Assembly (NCBI RefSeq): GCF_002127545.1
Contig: NZ_MUBK01000020.1
Span: forward strand, 25,248-89,247
Direction of reading: 5' to 3'
DNA: 64,000 bases
DNA from: Xenorhabdus beddingii
GTDB lineage: Bacteria > Pseudomonadota > Gammaproteobacteria > Enterobacterales > Enterobacteriaceae
Shown: in pieces, positions 49,788-58,539 of the stretch
How positions within the stretch are numbered: the first letter of the stretch is position 1
Layout of the letters: each line of letters opens with the position of its first letter
Program-made: the position numbers and the translations under genes
The notes under the pieces: generated by a model
The model's input: only the letters and a program-made list of their open reading frames with translations
Database searches by the model: none
What the model was told of the DNA's origin: nothing

Positions 49788-51443
49788 ATGAACGGCTCTC
49801 CTGTAACAGAAACCGATGTCATTATTATTGGCGGGGGCGCGACCGGTGCAGGAATTGCAAGGGATTGTGCCCGCCGTGGCTTACGCTGCATTTTATTGGA
49901 ACGTCATGATATTGCCACCGGAGCGACGGGGCGTAATCATGGTTTGCTGCATAGTGGAGCGCGTTATGCAGTCACGGATAGCGAATCGGCAAAAGAGTGC
50001 ATCAAAGAAAACCGAATTCTCAAGCGCATTGCCCGCCATTGCATTGAAAAAACGCAGGGTTTGTTTATTACCTTGCCGGAAGATCCTTTGGACTATCAGC
50101 AGACTTTCATCTCGGCGTGTGAGAAAGCAGGAATTGAGGCACAGGCAATGGAGCCAGAACAGGCGCTGCGTCTGGAGCCTGCGGTGAATCCTGATTTAAT
50201 CGGGGCAGTGAGAGTACCCGATGGCACCGTCGATCCATTCCGGTTAACCGCTGCCAATATGCTGGATGCGAAAGAGCATGGGGCACAAGTACTGACCTAT
50301 CATGACGTGATGGGATTGATCCGCCAAGGAGACAAAATTACCGGCGTTCATGTCTATGATCATCAACATACCTGTCTGTATGACATTCATGCGCCGATTG
50401 TGGTCAATGCCGGCGGCATTTGGGGACAAAAAATCGCGGAATATGCCGATTTGAAAGTGCGGATGTTCCCGGCAAAAGGAGCATTGCTGATCCTTGGGCA
50501 CCGGATCAACAACATGGTGATCAACCGTTGTCGCAAACCGGCTGATGCCGATATTCTCGTCCCCGGTGACACCATTTCATTGGTGGGGACTACCTCCACG
50601 CGTGTTGAATATGATCAGATCGACAAGATGTTCGTGACACCGGAAGAGGTGGATATTTTGATCCGTGAAGGATCACGGCTGGCACCTCAACTGGCGAAAA
50701 CGCGCATTTTACGTGCCTATGCGGGGGTGCGCCCTTTGGTGGCCAGTGATGATGATCCTTCTGGCCGTAGTGTCAGCCGTGGAATAGTTCTGCTCGATCA
50801 TGCTCAACGTGATGGCCTGGAAGGATTCATCACCATTACCGGCGGAAAACTGATGACCTATCGATTAATGGCGGAATGGGCGACAGACAAGGTTTGCGAA
50901 AAACTGGGTGTGACCGCAAGTTGTACGACTGCGCAAGAGCCTTTGCCCGGTTCATGGGCTACCGCCGAGCAGACATTGCGCACGGCGGTGGCCTTACCGG
51001 CACCCATTCGTGGATCTGCCATATATCGTCATGGTGATCGTGTAGGCAACTTGTTGAGTACGGAACGGTTGGACAAAAGTTTGGTATGCGAATGTGAAGC
51101 GGTCACTGCGGGAGAAGTCCGTTATGCGACCGAATCCTTAACCGTCAATAACCTGTTGGATTTACGTCGCCGGACGCGGGTTGGGATGGGTACTTGTCAG
51201 GGAGAACTTTGTGCCTGCCGTGCGGCAGGGTTACTCAACCGTCTTGGTGTCACCACCGGGCAGGAATCTGAACAGCAATTGGTGCATTTTCTCAACGAGC
51301 GCTGGAAAGGCATTCGTCCAATCGCTTGGGGAGATGCATTACGGGAAAGTGAATTTACCCGTTGGATTTATCAGGGACTGTGCGGCTTGGACGAAGAAGC
51401 CATTAATAACCTGCCAACAGCGGAGGCCAACGATGAAATTTGA
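49788..51443 (+). CDS. glpA: Anaerobic glycerol-3-phosphate dehydrogenase subunit A
   Basis: GlpA is the FAD-containing catalytic subunit of GlpABC, which oxidises glycerol-3-phosphate to dihydroxyacetone phosphate at the membrane under anaerobic conditions. The 551 residues show the FAD-binding VIIIGGGATGAGIARDCA, the ATGRNHGLLHSGARYAV block, GVRPLVASDDDPSG, and a C-terminal BFD-like cysteine motif (CECEAVTAGE ... GTCQGELCACRAAG). The ATG at 49788 follows AGAGGAGCATCTCCA. It overlaps glpB by 11 bp. Confidence 0.97.
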   Translation: MNGSPVTETDVIIIGGGATGAGIARDCARRGLRCILLERHDIATGATGRNHGLLHSGARYAVTDSESAKECIKENRILKRIARHCIEKTQGLFITLPEDPLDYQQTFISACEKAGIEAQAMEPEQALRLEPAVNPDLIGAVRVPDGTVDPFRLTAANMLDAKEHGAQVLTYHDVMGLIRQGDKITGVHVYDHQHTCLYDIHAPIVVNAGGIWGQKIAEYADLKVRMFPAKGALLILGHRINNMVINRCRKPADADILVPGDTISLVGTTSTRVEYDQIDKMFVTPEEVDILIREGSRLAPQLAKTRILRAYAGVRPLVASDDDPSGRSVSRGIVLLDHAQRDGLEGFITITGGKLMTYRLMAEWATDKVCEKLGVTASCTTAQEPLPGSWATAEQTLRTAVALPAPIRGSAIYRHGDRVGNLLSTERLDKSLVCECEAVTAGEVRYATESLTVNNLLDLRRRTRVGMGTCQGELCACRAAGLLNRLGVTTGQESEQQLVHFLNERWKGIRPIAWGDALRESEFTRWIYQGLCGLDEEAINNLPTAEANDEI

Positions 51444-52788
51444 TGTGGTGATTATTGGTAGTGGATTAGCCGGACTGGCGTGTGGCATCCGGTTGGCGGA
51501 GGCCGGGAAGTCCTGTGCGATTGTCAGTGCTGGTCAGAGTGCACTCTATTTTTCATCCGGTTCGATGGATTTTCTCTCCCATTTGCCTGATGGCCGTCAA
51601 GTCACCCATCCTTTGGCTGCCCTATCTGAACTGGCGAAGCAGGCACCGACACATCCTTATAGCCGCATTGGAGAAAAAAAGGTGGCCTCGCTCATTTATC
51701 GTGCGGAAGAGCTGCTGAGGGAAAGCGGATTAACCCTGACCGGATCGGCTTCACAGAATCACTATCGCATTACGCCGCTTGGCCGTCGGCGCATGACATG
51801 GTTAACTCCGGCACGTGTTCCCACCCTCGAATTGGAATGTCCATTTCCTTGTAAAAAACAGCCTTATAAAAAACAGCCTTGGGAAAATGTTGCCGTCATC
51901 GGTATTGAAGGATTTTTGGATTTTCAACCCAACATGGTTGCCAGTGCGTTACAAAAGCAGGGGATTAAAGCACAAGCCCAAGAAGTTCATTTAGCTATTC
52001 TGGACAGATTACGTGACAATCCGAGTGAATTCCGTGCGGTGAATATCGCCCGTCTGCTGGATTTACCGGAAAATGGGTCTTTGCTGGCAGAAGAAATTCG
52101 TCGGCTGTCGAAAGGGCATGATGCCATTATTTTACCGGCTTGTATCGGGCTGGAATCTGATCAAATCGTCGAAAACTTACAGATACAGGTAGGAAAACCC
52201 GTTTATTTGCTGCCGACATTACCCCCTTCCTTGCTGGGCATCCGTATCAATCAGGCGATGGGGGATCGATTCCATCAATTTGGCGGCATGGTCATGGTGG
52301 GGGATGCCGTGAATGGCGTAGAGATGGAGCATAACCGCATTACGGGTGTTTACACGCGAAATCATGGTGATATTCCGTTGCGGGCGTCTCATGTCGTTTT
52401 GGCGACCGGCAGCTTTTTCAATAATGGCCTGAAAACCGAATTTGATCGCGTTTATGAACCCTTGCTGGGACTGGATTTGCTGGAAAATCCTGCGCGTGGG
52501 CAATGGACGCGGCAAAACCTCTTTGCCCCCCAGCCTTACCTGAAATTTGGTGTCAACACGGATGAATATTTACGGCCATTGAAAGCGGGCAAAGCGATCG
52601 CGAACCTCTATGCAGCGGGATCGGTATTGGGAGGATATGACCCGCTGGCTGAAGGTTGTGGTGCGGGTGTTTCTTTACTGAGCGCCCTGTTTGTTGCTGA
52701 ACAGATTATTTCTGAGGCCGTAACGGAACCCAAGAGCGGGAAATCGAGGCAGCCTGAGCAAATCAGCGGGGGGGAGGTGACGCAATGA
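51433..52788 (+). CDS. glpB: Anaerobic glycerol-3-phosphate dehydrogenase subunit B
   Basis: GlpB is a second flavoprotein subunit (FMN) of GlpABC that probably relays electrons to GlpC. The 451 residues begin MKFDVVIIGSGLAGLACGIR with the dinucleotide-binding motif and include SALYFSSGSMDFLSHLPDG, EFRAVNIARLLD and LPTLPPSLLGIR. The ATG at 51433 follows GGAGG inside glpA. A small in-frame duplication gives KKQPYKKQPW near residue 140, making the protein longer than E. coli GlpB (419) in this region. Confidence 0.95.
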   Translation: MKFDVVIIGSGLAGLACGIRLAEAGKSCAIVSAGQSALYFSSGSMDFLSHLPDGRQVTHPLAALSELAKQAPTHPYSRIGEKKVASLIYRAEELLRESGLTLTGSASQNHYRITPLGRRRMTWLTPARVPTLELECPFPCKKQPYKKQPWENVAVIGIEGFLDFQPNMVASALQKQGIKAQAQEVHLAILDRLRDNPSEFRAVNIARLLDLPENGSLLAEEIRRLSKGHDAIILPACIGLESDQIVENLQIQVGKPVYLLPTLPPSLLGIRINQAMGDRFHQFGGMVMVGDAVNGVEMEHNRITGVYTRNHGDIPLRASHVVLATGSFFNNGLKTEFDRVYEPLLGLDLLENPARGQWTRQNLFAPQPYLKFGVNTDEYLRPLKAGKAIANLYAAGSVLGGYDPLAEGCGAGVSLLSALFVAEQIISEAVTEPKSGKSRQPEQISGGEVTQ

Positions 52789-53990
52789 GTATTTTCGACA
52801 ACAGTTTTGAAAGTTGTATTAAATGTACTGTATGTACAACTTATTGCCCGGTTGCCAAAGTGAACCCGCTCTATCCGGGGCCGAAACAGGCTGGCCCTGA
52901 TGGGGAGCGCCTGCGTCTCAAAGATCCGGCACTGTATGATGAAGCGCTGACATACTGCACCAATTGCAAACGTTGTGAAGTCGCCTGTCCCTCTGATGTG
53001 AAGATTGGTGACATCATCCAGCGGGCAAAAGCCAATTACCATCCACACCGCCCTAAACTGCGGGATGCCATCCTCAGTCATACGGATCTGATGGGAACGT
53101 TATCCACTCCGTTTGCGCCCGTCGTCAACGCGGTAACCAGTCTGAAACCGATGCGTCATCTGCTGGATAAAACCTTAAAAATTGACCATCGGCGCGAACT
53201 GCCAAAATATTCCTTCGGGACATTTCGCCGTTGGTATCGCAAACAAGCGGAAATTCAATCGCAATTTAAGGAGCACGTGGCCTATTTTCACGGTTGCTTC
53301 GTCAATTACAATCATCCGCAATTGGGAAAGGATTTACTGAAAGTTTTTAACGCGATAGGCATCGGCGTCCAATTGCTGACCCGGGAAAAATGCTGTGGTG
53401 TCCCCCTGATCGCCAATGGCTTTATTGAACAGGCAAAACGTCAGGCGCGTGTCAATCTGGCCTCTTTGACCGAAAGCGTCATAGAGCGTCAAATCCCGGT
53501 GGTAGCGACTTCATCCAGTTGCACCTTTACCCTGCGCGATGAATATCCACATATTTTAGAGGTAGATACCCGGCCTGTGCGCGATCACGTGGAATTGGCC
53601 ACGCGCTATCTCTATCGTCTGCTGGATAAAGGACATGATTTACCCTTGAAACCTACACTGCTGAAAGTGGCTTATCACACCCCGTGCCACATGGAAAAAA
53701 TGGGCTGGGCGGCCTACTCTATTGAATTGATCAAGCGCATTCCGGGCATTGAATTGATGATCCTTGATTCTCAATGTTGCGGTATTGCCGGTACTTACGG
53801 CTTTAAGGCGGAAAACTATGACGTTTCCCAAGGGATTGGCGCGAATTTATTTCGCCAGATTGAAGCAAGCGGTGTCGATTTGGTCATTACAGATTGCGAA
53901 ACCTGTAAATGGCAGATAGAAATGTCCACCAGCAAAAAATGCGAACACCCGATAAGTTTGCTGGCACGGGCGGTGGATTCAGGGAGCTAG
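52785..53990 (+). CDS. glpC: Anaerobic glycerol-3-phosphate dehydrogenase subunit C
   Basis: GlpC is the iron-sulfur membrane-anchor subunit that passes electrons to menaquinone. The 401 residues have two N-terminal [4Fe-4S] motifs (CIKCTVCTTYCP, CTNCKRCEVACP) and two CCG domains (REKCCGVPL with FHGCF; DSQCCGIAGTYG with TPCHMEKMG). The start overlaps the glpB stop as ATGA. A 40-bp piece of this gene (53664-53703) recurs at 55808-55847 with three mismatches. Confidence 0.96.
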   Translation: MSIFDNSFESCIKCTVCTTYCPVAKVNPLYPGPKQAGPDGERLRLKDPALYDEALTYCTNCKRCEVACPSDVKIGDIIQRAKANYHPHRPKLRDAILSHTDLMGTLSTPFAPVVNAVTSLKPMRHLLDKTLKIDHRRELPKYSFGTFRRWYRKQAEIQSQFKEHVAYFHGCFVNYNHPQLGKDLLKVFNAIGIGVQLLTREKCCGVPLIANGFIEQAKRQARVNLASLTESVIERQIPVVATSSSCTFTLRDEYPHILEVDTRPVRDHVELATRYLYRLLDKGHDLPLKPTLLKVAYHTPCHMEKMGWAAYSIELIKRIPGIELMILDSQCCGIAGTYGFKAENYDVSQGIGANLFRQIEASGVDLVITDCETCKWQIEMSTSKKCEHPISLLARAVDSGS

Positions 53991-54010
53991 ATCCCACGGG
54001 TGAGTCAATT

Positions 54011-54045
54011 AGGTGGGCTATTCGCCTCATTTTGTGAGGCGAATA
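54011..54045 (+). terminator. glpABC terminator hairpin, duplicated at 55850
   Basis: An 11-bp perfect stem (TATTCGCCTCA at 54019-54029, TGAGGCGAATA at 54035-54045) lies 28 bp after the glpC stop. The 35-bp segment 54011-54045 is repeated without mismatch at 55850-55884. Confidence 0.7.
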
Positions 54046-54254
54046 ATGGCTAAAGCTCTCTCATGTAAGAGTAGTAAAACAAATTTTGAATAAGTTATCT
54101 GTTTAATTTATTGCATTAAATGATAATTTCAGTGTTATGTATTTACATCTTCTATATTTTATATTCAAAGTCATTTTAATGATAAAAAGCTTAATTAATT
54201 CTACTGGATTGGCTATTATATATTAATTATTTAAATATTAATGGACTGCATATA

Positions 54255-55166
54255 ATGAATGATAGAAATAAAAATGGAAATGCGACAATCTATGACTATC
54301 TTGCTGATCATCTCAATGGTAAATTGCCGATTAATCAATTAAGGCCACAACATCCTTATTTGAGTGAAACTTTAGGGCTAAAAGAAATCCTTGAAGGTAA
54401 TCATGAGCATATTTTTCTTTGTTCCACACAGGATGCGTATAACATATGGGAGGATCTTTCGGGGATTATTCGCAATCATAGAAAAGAAATAGAAGGAGTT
54501 ATAGATACAGCTACTACATATCTAGGTAATGCGAAAGATACCAACGCAACTATTAGGAATGTCGGTAAGCTTGCCAATGTGACAGGTTTTCGTTCAGCAT
54601 TTGATGCTATCTCGAACTTGAAGTTTCTTGGAATCAAGGCCATTTCTTATAAGGACAGATTAGGAAAGGAGTATATTAAGATAACTGGTTATCCTGGGAT
54701 TAGGCGTATTTTGAATGGAACTCGATATAGACCGAGTAATACAGAAGTAACACAAATTGGTATCGGTAAAATGGGAACTAATAGTAGTATCCTCCAAGGA
54801 ATGAAGTTTAGTGTTTATACTTCATTGGGATATCGACCATTAGAATTTATATTTAAAGATGAAGTAGATACTGTAAGATTATTTGCAAATATCACTATGG
54901 ACATGGCAAAAACCATAGTTATCGCTTCAGCCTCTAAGCTAGCTGCAGGAACATTAGTTAAAATTGCGGCAGTAAGTTTAGCCGGATCCCTTATTATAGG
55001 CGTAGCGATAGGTATTTTTTTGGTGATTGCAGTTAATGAACTAGACAAAAAATTTGATTTAACAGGTAAATTGGATAATTTTTTAAGAGATATTGCGAAA
55101 AATCATAAAAAGATATCCTCTGATTTAGGAATGCAAGGGCAATTGTTACACGTTAAGAAATGGTAG
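54255..55166 (+). CDS. Orphan protein with C-terminal hydrophobic hairpin, candidate toxin
   Basis: I do not recognise the family. The 303 residues are hydrophilic until about 210, then carry two adjacent hydrophobic stretches (about 212-228, TMDMAKTIVIASASKLA, and 232-260, including IAAVSLAGSLIIGVAIGIFL), and end in a charged tail. There is no signal peptide. This layout recalls pore-forming colicin-like or type VI effectors, and the next gene encodes a small membrane protein as an immunity protein would be. The gene is AT-rich compared with glp genes, and the Shine-Dalgarno is weak. It lies in a segment flanked by duplicated glpC sequence. Toxin function is inferred only from layout. Confidence 0.6.
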   Translation: MNDRNKNGNATIYDYLADHLNGKLPINQLRPQHPYLSETLGLKEILEGNHEHIFLCSTQDAYNIWEDLSGIIRNHRKEIEGVIDTATTYLGNAKDTNATIRNVGKLANVTGFRSAFDAISNLKFLGIKAISYKDRLGKEYIKITGYPGIRRILNGTRYRPSNTEVTQIGIGKMGTNSSILQGMKFSVYTSLGYRPLEFIFKDEVDTVRLFANITMDMAKTIVIASASKLAAGTLVKIAAVSLAGSLIIGVAIGIFLVIAVNELDKKFDLTGKLDNFLRDIAKNHKKISSDLGMQGQLLHVKKW

Positions 55167-55325
55167 CTTTCCAATATCTAAAGAGTTATTTTAGGTTAAA
55201 ATTTATTCATTTTACTTAGGGTTACTTTTTTATGGTTTAGTATCAAAAGTAAGCAGAGAATACTTTTTAGGAAAGAAATGTGTCCCAGATTAGACATTTA
55301 ATAATGAGTGGAAACCTAGGTAGAC

Positions 55326-55769
55326 ATGAAAAAAATTAAGGAATATATACTTGACAATATAGGTGGGAAATTATTAATGGTGTTTCTTTTATGCTACCCA
55401 TCTACTGTTTCTATAAAGAATATCCTTAGTCATTTGCAATATCCCAAGATCATTGAATATTCACCGTTGAGTGCAATTGCTGTTGCTTCTTACCCTTTGA
55501 TTATCATCGCCGCAGTTTTTACATTTTTGCCATTATCCAGGCTCTCTGGCAGTAAGATTTTTAATAAAATATTCAAAGTGGTTATTGGTATCTCGCTGTT
55601 TTTTATTGCATTGGCTATTGTGTTTAATATCTACTTTACCGCTACTGTGGTGGAAAAAGGTTATACCAAATGCTCTTTTGGGAACTCTCGTTTCAATATG
55701 ATGACTGTGTATGCACAAGATGCCAATGAATGCTTAAAACGCAAGCATATACAGGATATTAAGAATTAA
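55326..55769 (+). CDS. Small polytopic membrane protein, candidate immunity protein
   Basis: The 147 residues have three predicted membrane segments (about 13-31, 46-70 and 83-107) and a C-terminal soluble tail with the pattern GY..C...S......Y......C (C116, C136). As I remember it, this pattern is typical of DUF1240-like proteins from Yersinia, Photorhabdus and Xenorhabdus, some of which are annotated as immunity proteins; I could not check this. It lies 159 bp downstream of the candidate toxin on the same strand, with AGGT before the ATG. The codon use and low GC match its neighbour. Confidence 0.6.
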   Translation: MKKIKEYILDNIGGKLLMVFLLCYPSTVSIKNILSHLQYPKIIEYSPLSAIAVASYPLIIIAAVFTFLPLSRLSGSKIFNKIFKVVIGISLFFIALAIVFNIYFTATVVEKGYTKCSFGNSRFNMMTVYAQDANECLKRKHIQDIKN

Positions 55770-55807
55770 GTTTTTCAAGATAACCATCCAGTGTATTGTT
55801 TTTACTT

Positions 55808-55884
55808 AAAGTGGCTTATCACAATCCGGGCCACATGGAAAAAATGGACAGGTGGGCTATTCGCCTCATTTTGTGAGGCGAATA
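55808..55884 (+). repeat. Mosaic duplicate of glpC 3' sequence and its terminator
   Basis: Bases 55808-55847 copy glpC 53664-53703 (37 of 40 identical), and bases 55850-55884 copy the glpC terminator segment 54011-54045 (35 of 35). The roughly 300 bp that separate these pieces at the glpC end are missing here. The copies bracket the two orphan genes as direct repeats. Confidence 0.9.
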
Positions 55885-55950
55885 GAGTTGTTATTTGCCT
55901 CACTCCATGAGTAGAATGGTTCAACTTTTGGCATCATAAGGTGAAATTCA

Positions 55951-57045
55951 ATGTGGATATGGGAACAAGAAAATTGGCCAGATTTTCAATGGAATGAGCC
56001 TGTTCTGACACCTTTGTTGCGGGAGATTCATTTTAATCAGGGGTTATTGTTGGGAAGAGCTGGCGCTGAAAACATAGAGCAGGCGACATTGGATAATCTT
56101 CTTGCCAACATTCTCTATTCCTGCGAAATAGAAGGTGAAAAGCTAAATGCGGTATCCGTTCGTTCTTCATTGGCAAATCGATTAGGCATCAGTGAAGCTA
56201 AACCCTATCCAACTGACGAACAATCCGATGGTATGGCTGAAATTGTTTGTGATGTGGTGGAAAGATATGACAACCCACTGACGCTTGAACGTATTTTGAA
56301 ATGGCATGAATTGATGTTTCCCGAAGGTTACACCTTGTTTAATCCCATCAGGGGAGGGCAGTTGCGGCATGGAGGAATGGAAGTCATTTCTGGCAGAATA
56401 GATAAACCTATTATTCATTTTGAAGCGCCACCCGCCGAAAAATTGCAGGGGGAAATGGCAAAATTTATCGCATGGTTCAATCAATCTCGTTGCGAGCTGA
56501 ATCTTGATCCTATCTTGCGTGCAGCAATCATACACTTATGGTTTGTCACATTACATCCATTGGAGGATGGCAATGGACGTGTTACACGTTTCTTGACTGA
56601 TTTAGTATTGGCGCAGGGAGAAAACCGTTCAATCCGGTTTTATGCTATGTCAGTGAGTATTTGTGAACGCCGCAAGCAATATTATGAAATACTGGAACAG
56701 ACTCAGCGCAATAGCTTGGATATTACCGATTGGATGGTATGGTTTCTGCAAACATTGAATGACACCCTTATTGCTAAATTAAAGCAAATTGATGATACAG
56801 TGAAAAAGACCCGATTCTGGCGTTGTATCGATCAAAGTCAGCTTAGTGGAGAACAGGTCAAGGTTCTGAATAGAATGTTGGATGGTGATTTTCAGCAAGG
56901 TATTAACAGTAGCCAATATCAGAAAGTTGCTAAAGTCAGCCGGGCAACCGCGACCCGACATTTAAACCATCTGATAGAGCTTGGTTGTCTGGAAAAGACT
57001 GAGGCTGGTGGCCGTAGTACGCGTTATGTCATTCATCATATTTGA
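55951..57045 (+). CDS. Fic-domain protein with N-terminal inhibitory helix
   Basis: Fic enzymes transfer AMP (or other groups) to protein hydroxyls. The 364 residues comprise an N-terminal DUF4172-like part starting MWIWEQENWPDFQW, an inhibitory motif S57-xxx-E61-G62 (SCEIEG), the Fic core with H202 in HPLEDGNGRVTR, and a C-terminal winged helix (about residues 300-364, SQYQKVAKVSRATATRHLNH). The usual Phe in HPFxDGNGR is Leu here, while the catalytic His, Asp and Arg remain. The class with an N-terminal alpha-inh is normally auto-inhibited. The target is unknown. It follows the orphan cassette on the same strand, 181 bp downstream. Confidence 0.9.
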   Translation: MWIWEQENWPDFQWNEPVLTPLLREIHFNQGLLLGRAGAENIEQATLDNLLANILYSCEIEGEKLNAVSVRSSLANRLGISEAKPYPTDEQSDGMAEIVCDVVERYDNPLTLERILKWHELMFPEGYTLFNPIRGGQLRHGGMEVISGRIDKPIIHFEAPPAEKLQGEMAKFIAWFNQSRCELNLDPILRAAIIHLWFVTLHPLEDGNGRVTRFLTDLVLAQGENRSIRFYAMSVSICERRKQYYEILEQTQRNSLDITDWMVWFLQTLNDTLIAKLKQIDDTVKKTRFWRCIDQSQLSGEQVKVLNRMLDGDFQQGINSSQYQKVAKVSRATATRHLNHLIELGCLEKTEAGGRSTRYVIHHI

Positions 57046-57131
57046 ATCTATTTTAAGAAGCATGCTGGCTAAATGTGCCCGAAAGGCGGAATAGCTCATA
57101 ATATGCATGTTCATGACCTCACAACATTGAT

Positions 57132-57165
57132 GTACCTATCATTGTACGTGCACAATGATAGGTGC
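57132..57165. terminator. Strong hairpin between convergent fic-like gene and gldA
   Basis: A 12-bp perfect stem (ACCTATCATTGT at 57134-57145, ACAATGATAGGT at 57152-57163) extends by two more pairs, with a six-base loop. It lacks a T-run but lies between convergent genes. Confidence 0.6.
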
Positions 57166-57228
57166 TCAAGTATTATACAGGCAACATTATTTGGCGGTTT
57201 TATTGCGGTAAAATCTCACATCCATCAC

Positions 57229-58329
57229 TTAATACAACCAATCCTGCCCCATTCGGTCAGCGGCCAAAATTGCGGCATAAACCTGCTCTGGCGTTACGGT
57301 AAATGGCATATTGTGGATGGTTTCCCCTCCAGCGCAGCTCGCTATGGCAACCTGCATGATTTTTTGATGCAGTTTTTCATTATCACGCAAGCCCAGTTGT
57401 TCCAATGTGACTGGCAGACCCACCTGTACACAGAAATCGAGCACGGTTTCCAGCTCTTCACTTGAGCTGTTTTCCAATACCAATTGTGTCAGAGTGCCGA
57501 ATGCCACTTTTTCTCCGTGATAAAGATGGTGACACTCTTCCAACACCGTAAAACCATTGTGGATGGCATGAGCCGCAGCCAGACCCGCACTTTCAAAACC
57601 GATGCCGCTGAGATAAGTGTTTGCCTCAACAATATTTTCAACCGCCGGTGTGCTGACCCCGGCTTCCACGGCAAGTTTTGCTTTGTAGCCTTCGGCCAGC
57701 AAGGTTTCATAACACAACTTGGCCAATGCCAAACTTGTGGTGGATGTTGCACCGCCAGCCATAGTGGGTTTATGGGCAGAACTACTGGCTCGCGCCTCAA
57801 AATAGGTGGCGAGCGCATCCCCCATGCCGGCCACAAACAGGCGAATCGGTGCCTTGGCAATGATATTGGTATCCATCAGCACAATATTCGGGTTTTGCGG
57901 GTAAATCAGATAACTGTCGAATTCGCCCAGTTCGGTATACAAGACGGAAAGGGCGCTGGTGGGGGCATCGGTTGAAGCCAGGGTAGGGGCAATAATCACG
58001 GGAATTTTGGATTCGTGAGCGATCGCTTTGGCGGTATCAAGGTTTTTTCCACCCCCCAGCCCAATCACAGCCTGACACTGATGACTTCCCAGAATAGCCG
58101 ACAGACGCTGAATTTCACTCCGGCTGCACTCACCGTTAAAGATTTCGAAGTGGCTGGTGACTTCGTGTTCTTCCAGACTTTTGCTGACGGTATCCCCAAT
58201 AAGACTCATCACGAAATTATCGGCAATCACGAAGACGTGGTCAGCAAGCATTTTGGTGTATCGACCAATGTGAGATAGCGCACCTGGCCCTTGGATATAT
58301 TTGGATGGAGACTGGATCACTTTCAGCAT
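57229..58329 (-). CDS. gldA: Glycerol dehydrogenase GldA
   Basis: GldA is a zinc-dependent member of the iron-containing alcohol dehydrogenase superfamily that oxidises glycerol to dihydroxyacetone with NAD+. The 366 residues contain GLGGGKNLDTAKAIA (NAD binding), PTLASTDAPTSALSVLY and the metal ligands D in AGMGDALATYFEAR and two histidines in AAHAIHNGF and LYHGEKVAFG. The length matches E. coli (367). It is monocistronic, upstream of the yhhQ terminator. Together with glpT and glpABC it gives the region a glycerol theme. Confidence 0.96.
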   Translation of the reverse strand: MLKVIQSPSKYIQGPGALSHIGRYTKMLADHVFVIADNFVMSLIGDTVSKSLEEHEVTSHFEIFNGECSRSEIQRLSAILGSHQCQAVIGLGGGKNLDTAKAIAHESKIPVIIAPTLASTDAPTSALSVLYTELGEFDSYLIYPQNPNIVLMDTNIIAKAPIRLFVAGMGDALATYFEARASSSAHKPTMAGGATSTTSLALAKLCYETLLAEGYKAKLAVEAGVSTPAVENIVEANTYLSGIGFESAGLAAAHAIHNGFTVLEECHHLYHGEKVAFGTLTQLVLENSSSEELETVLDFCVQVGLPVTLEQLGLRDNEKLHQKIMQVAIASCAGGETIHNMPFTVTPEQVYAAILAADRMGQDWLY

Positions 58330-58515
58330 AAGAGATATTCCTTCTTCACTGGAAACTACGCATGGGTGTCACAATACTGGCATGTGGCGGGTCACAGGCG
58401 ATTTATGTGTTTGCCTGTCCATCAATACTATACGGTACTATACGACAAAATATACAGAGGAGTGATGAATAAAAGCCGGAAATGTGCGCTCCGAAACACC
58501 CCTTTTCCCGGAAGA

Positions 58516-58532
58516 TCCCCCGATTCGGGGGA
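58516..58532. terminator. Hairpin downstream of yhhQ
   Basis: TCCCCC (58516-58521) and GGGGGA (58527-58532) form a GC-rich hairpin 8 bp after the yhhQ stop on the minus strand. There is no clear T-run. Confidence 0.5.
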
Positions 58533-58539
58533 ACCCTCA

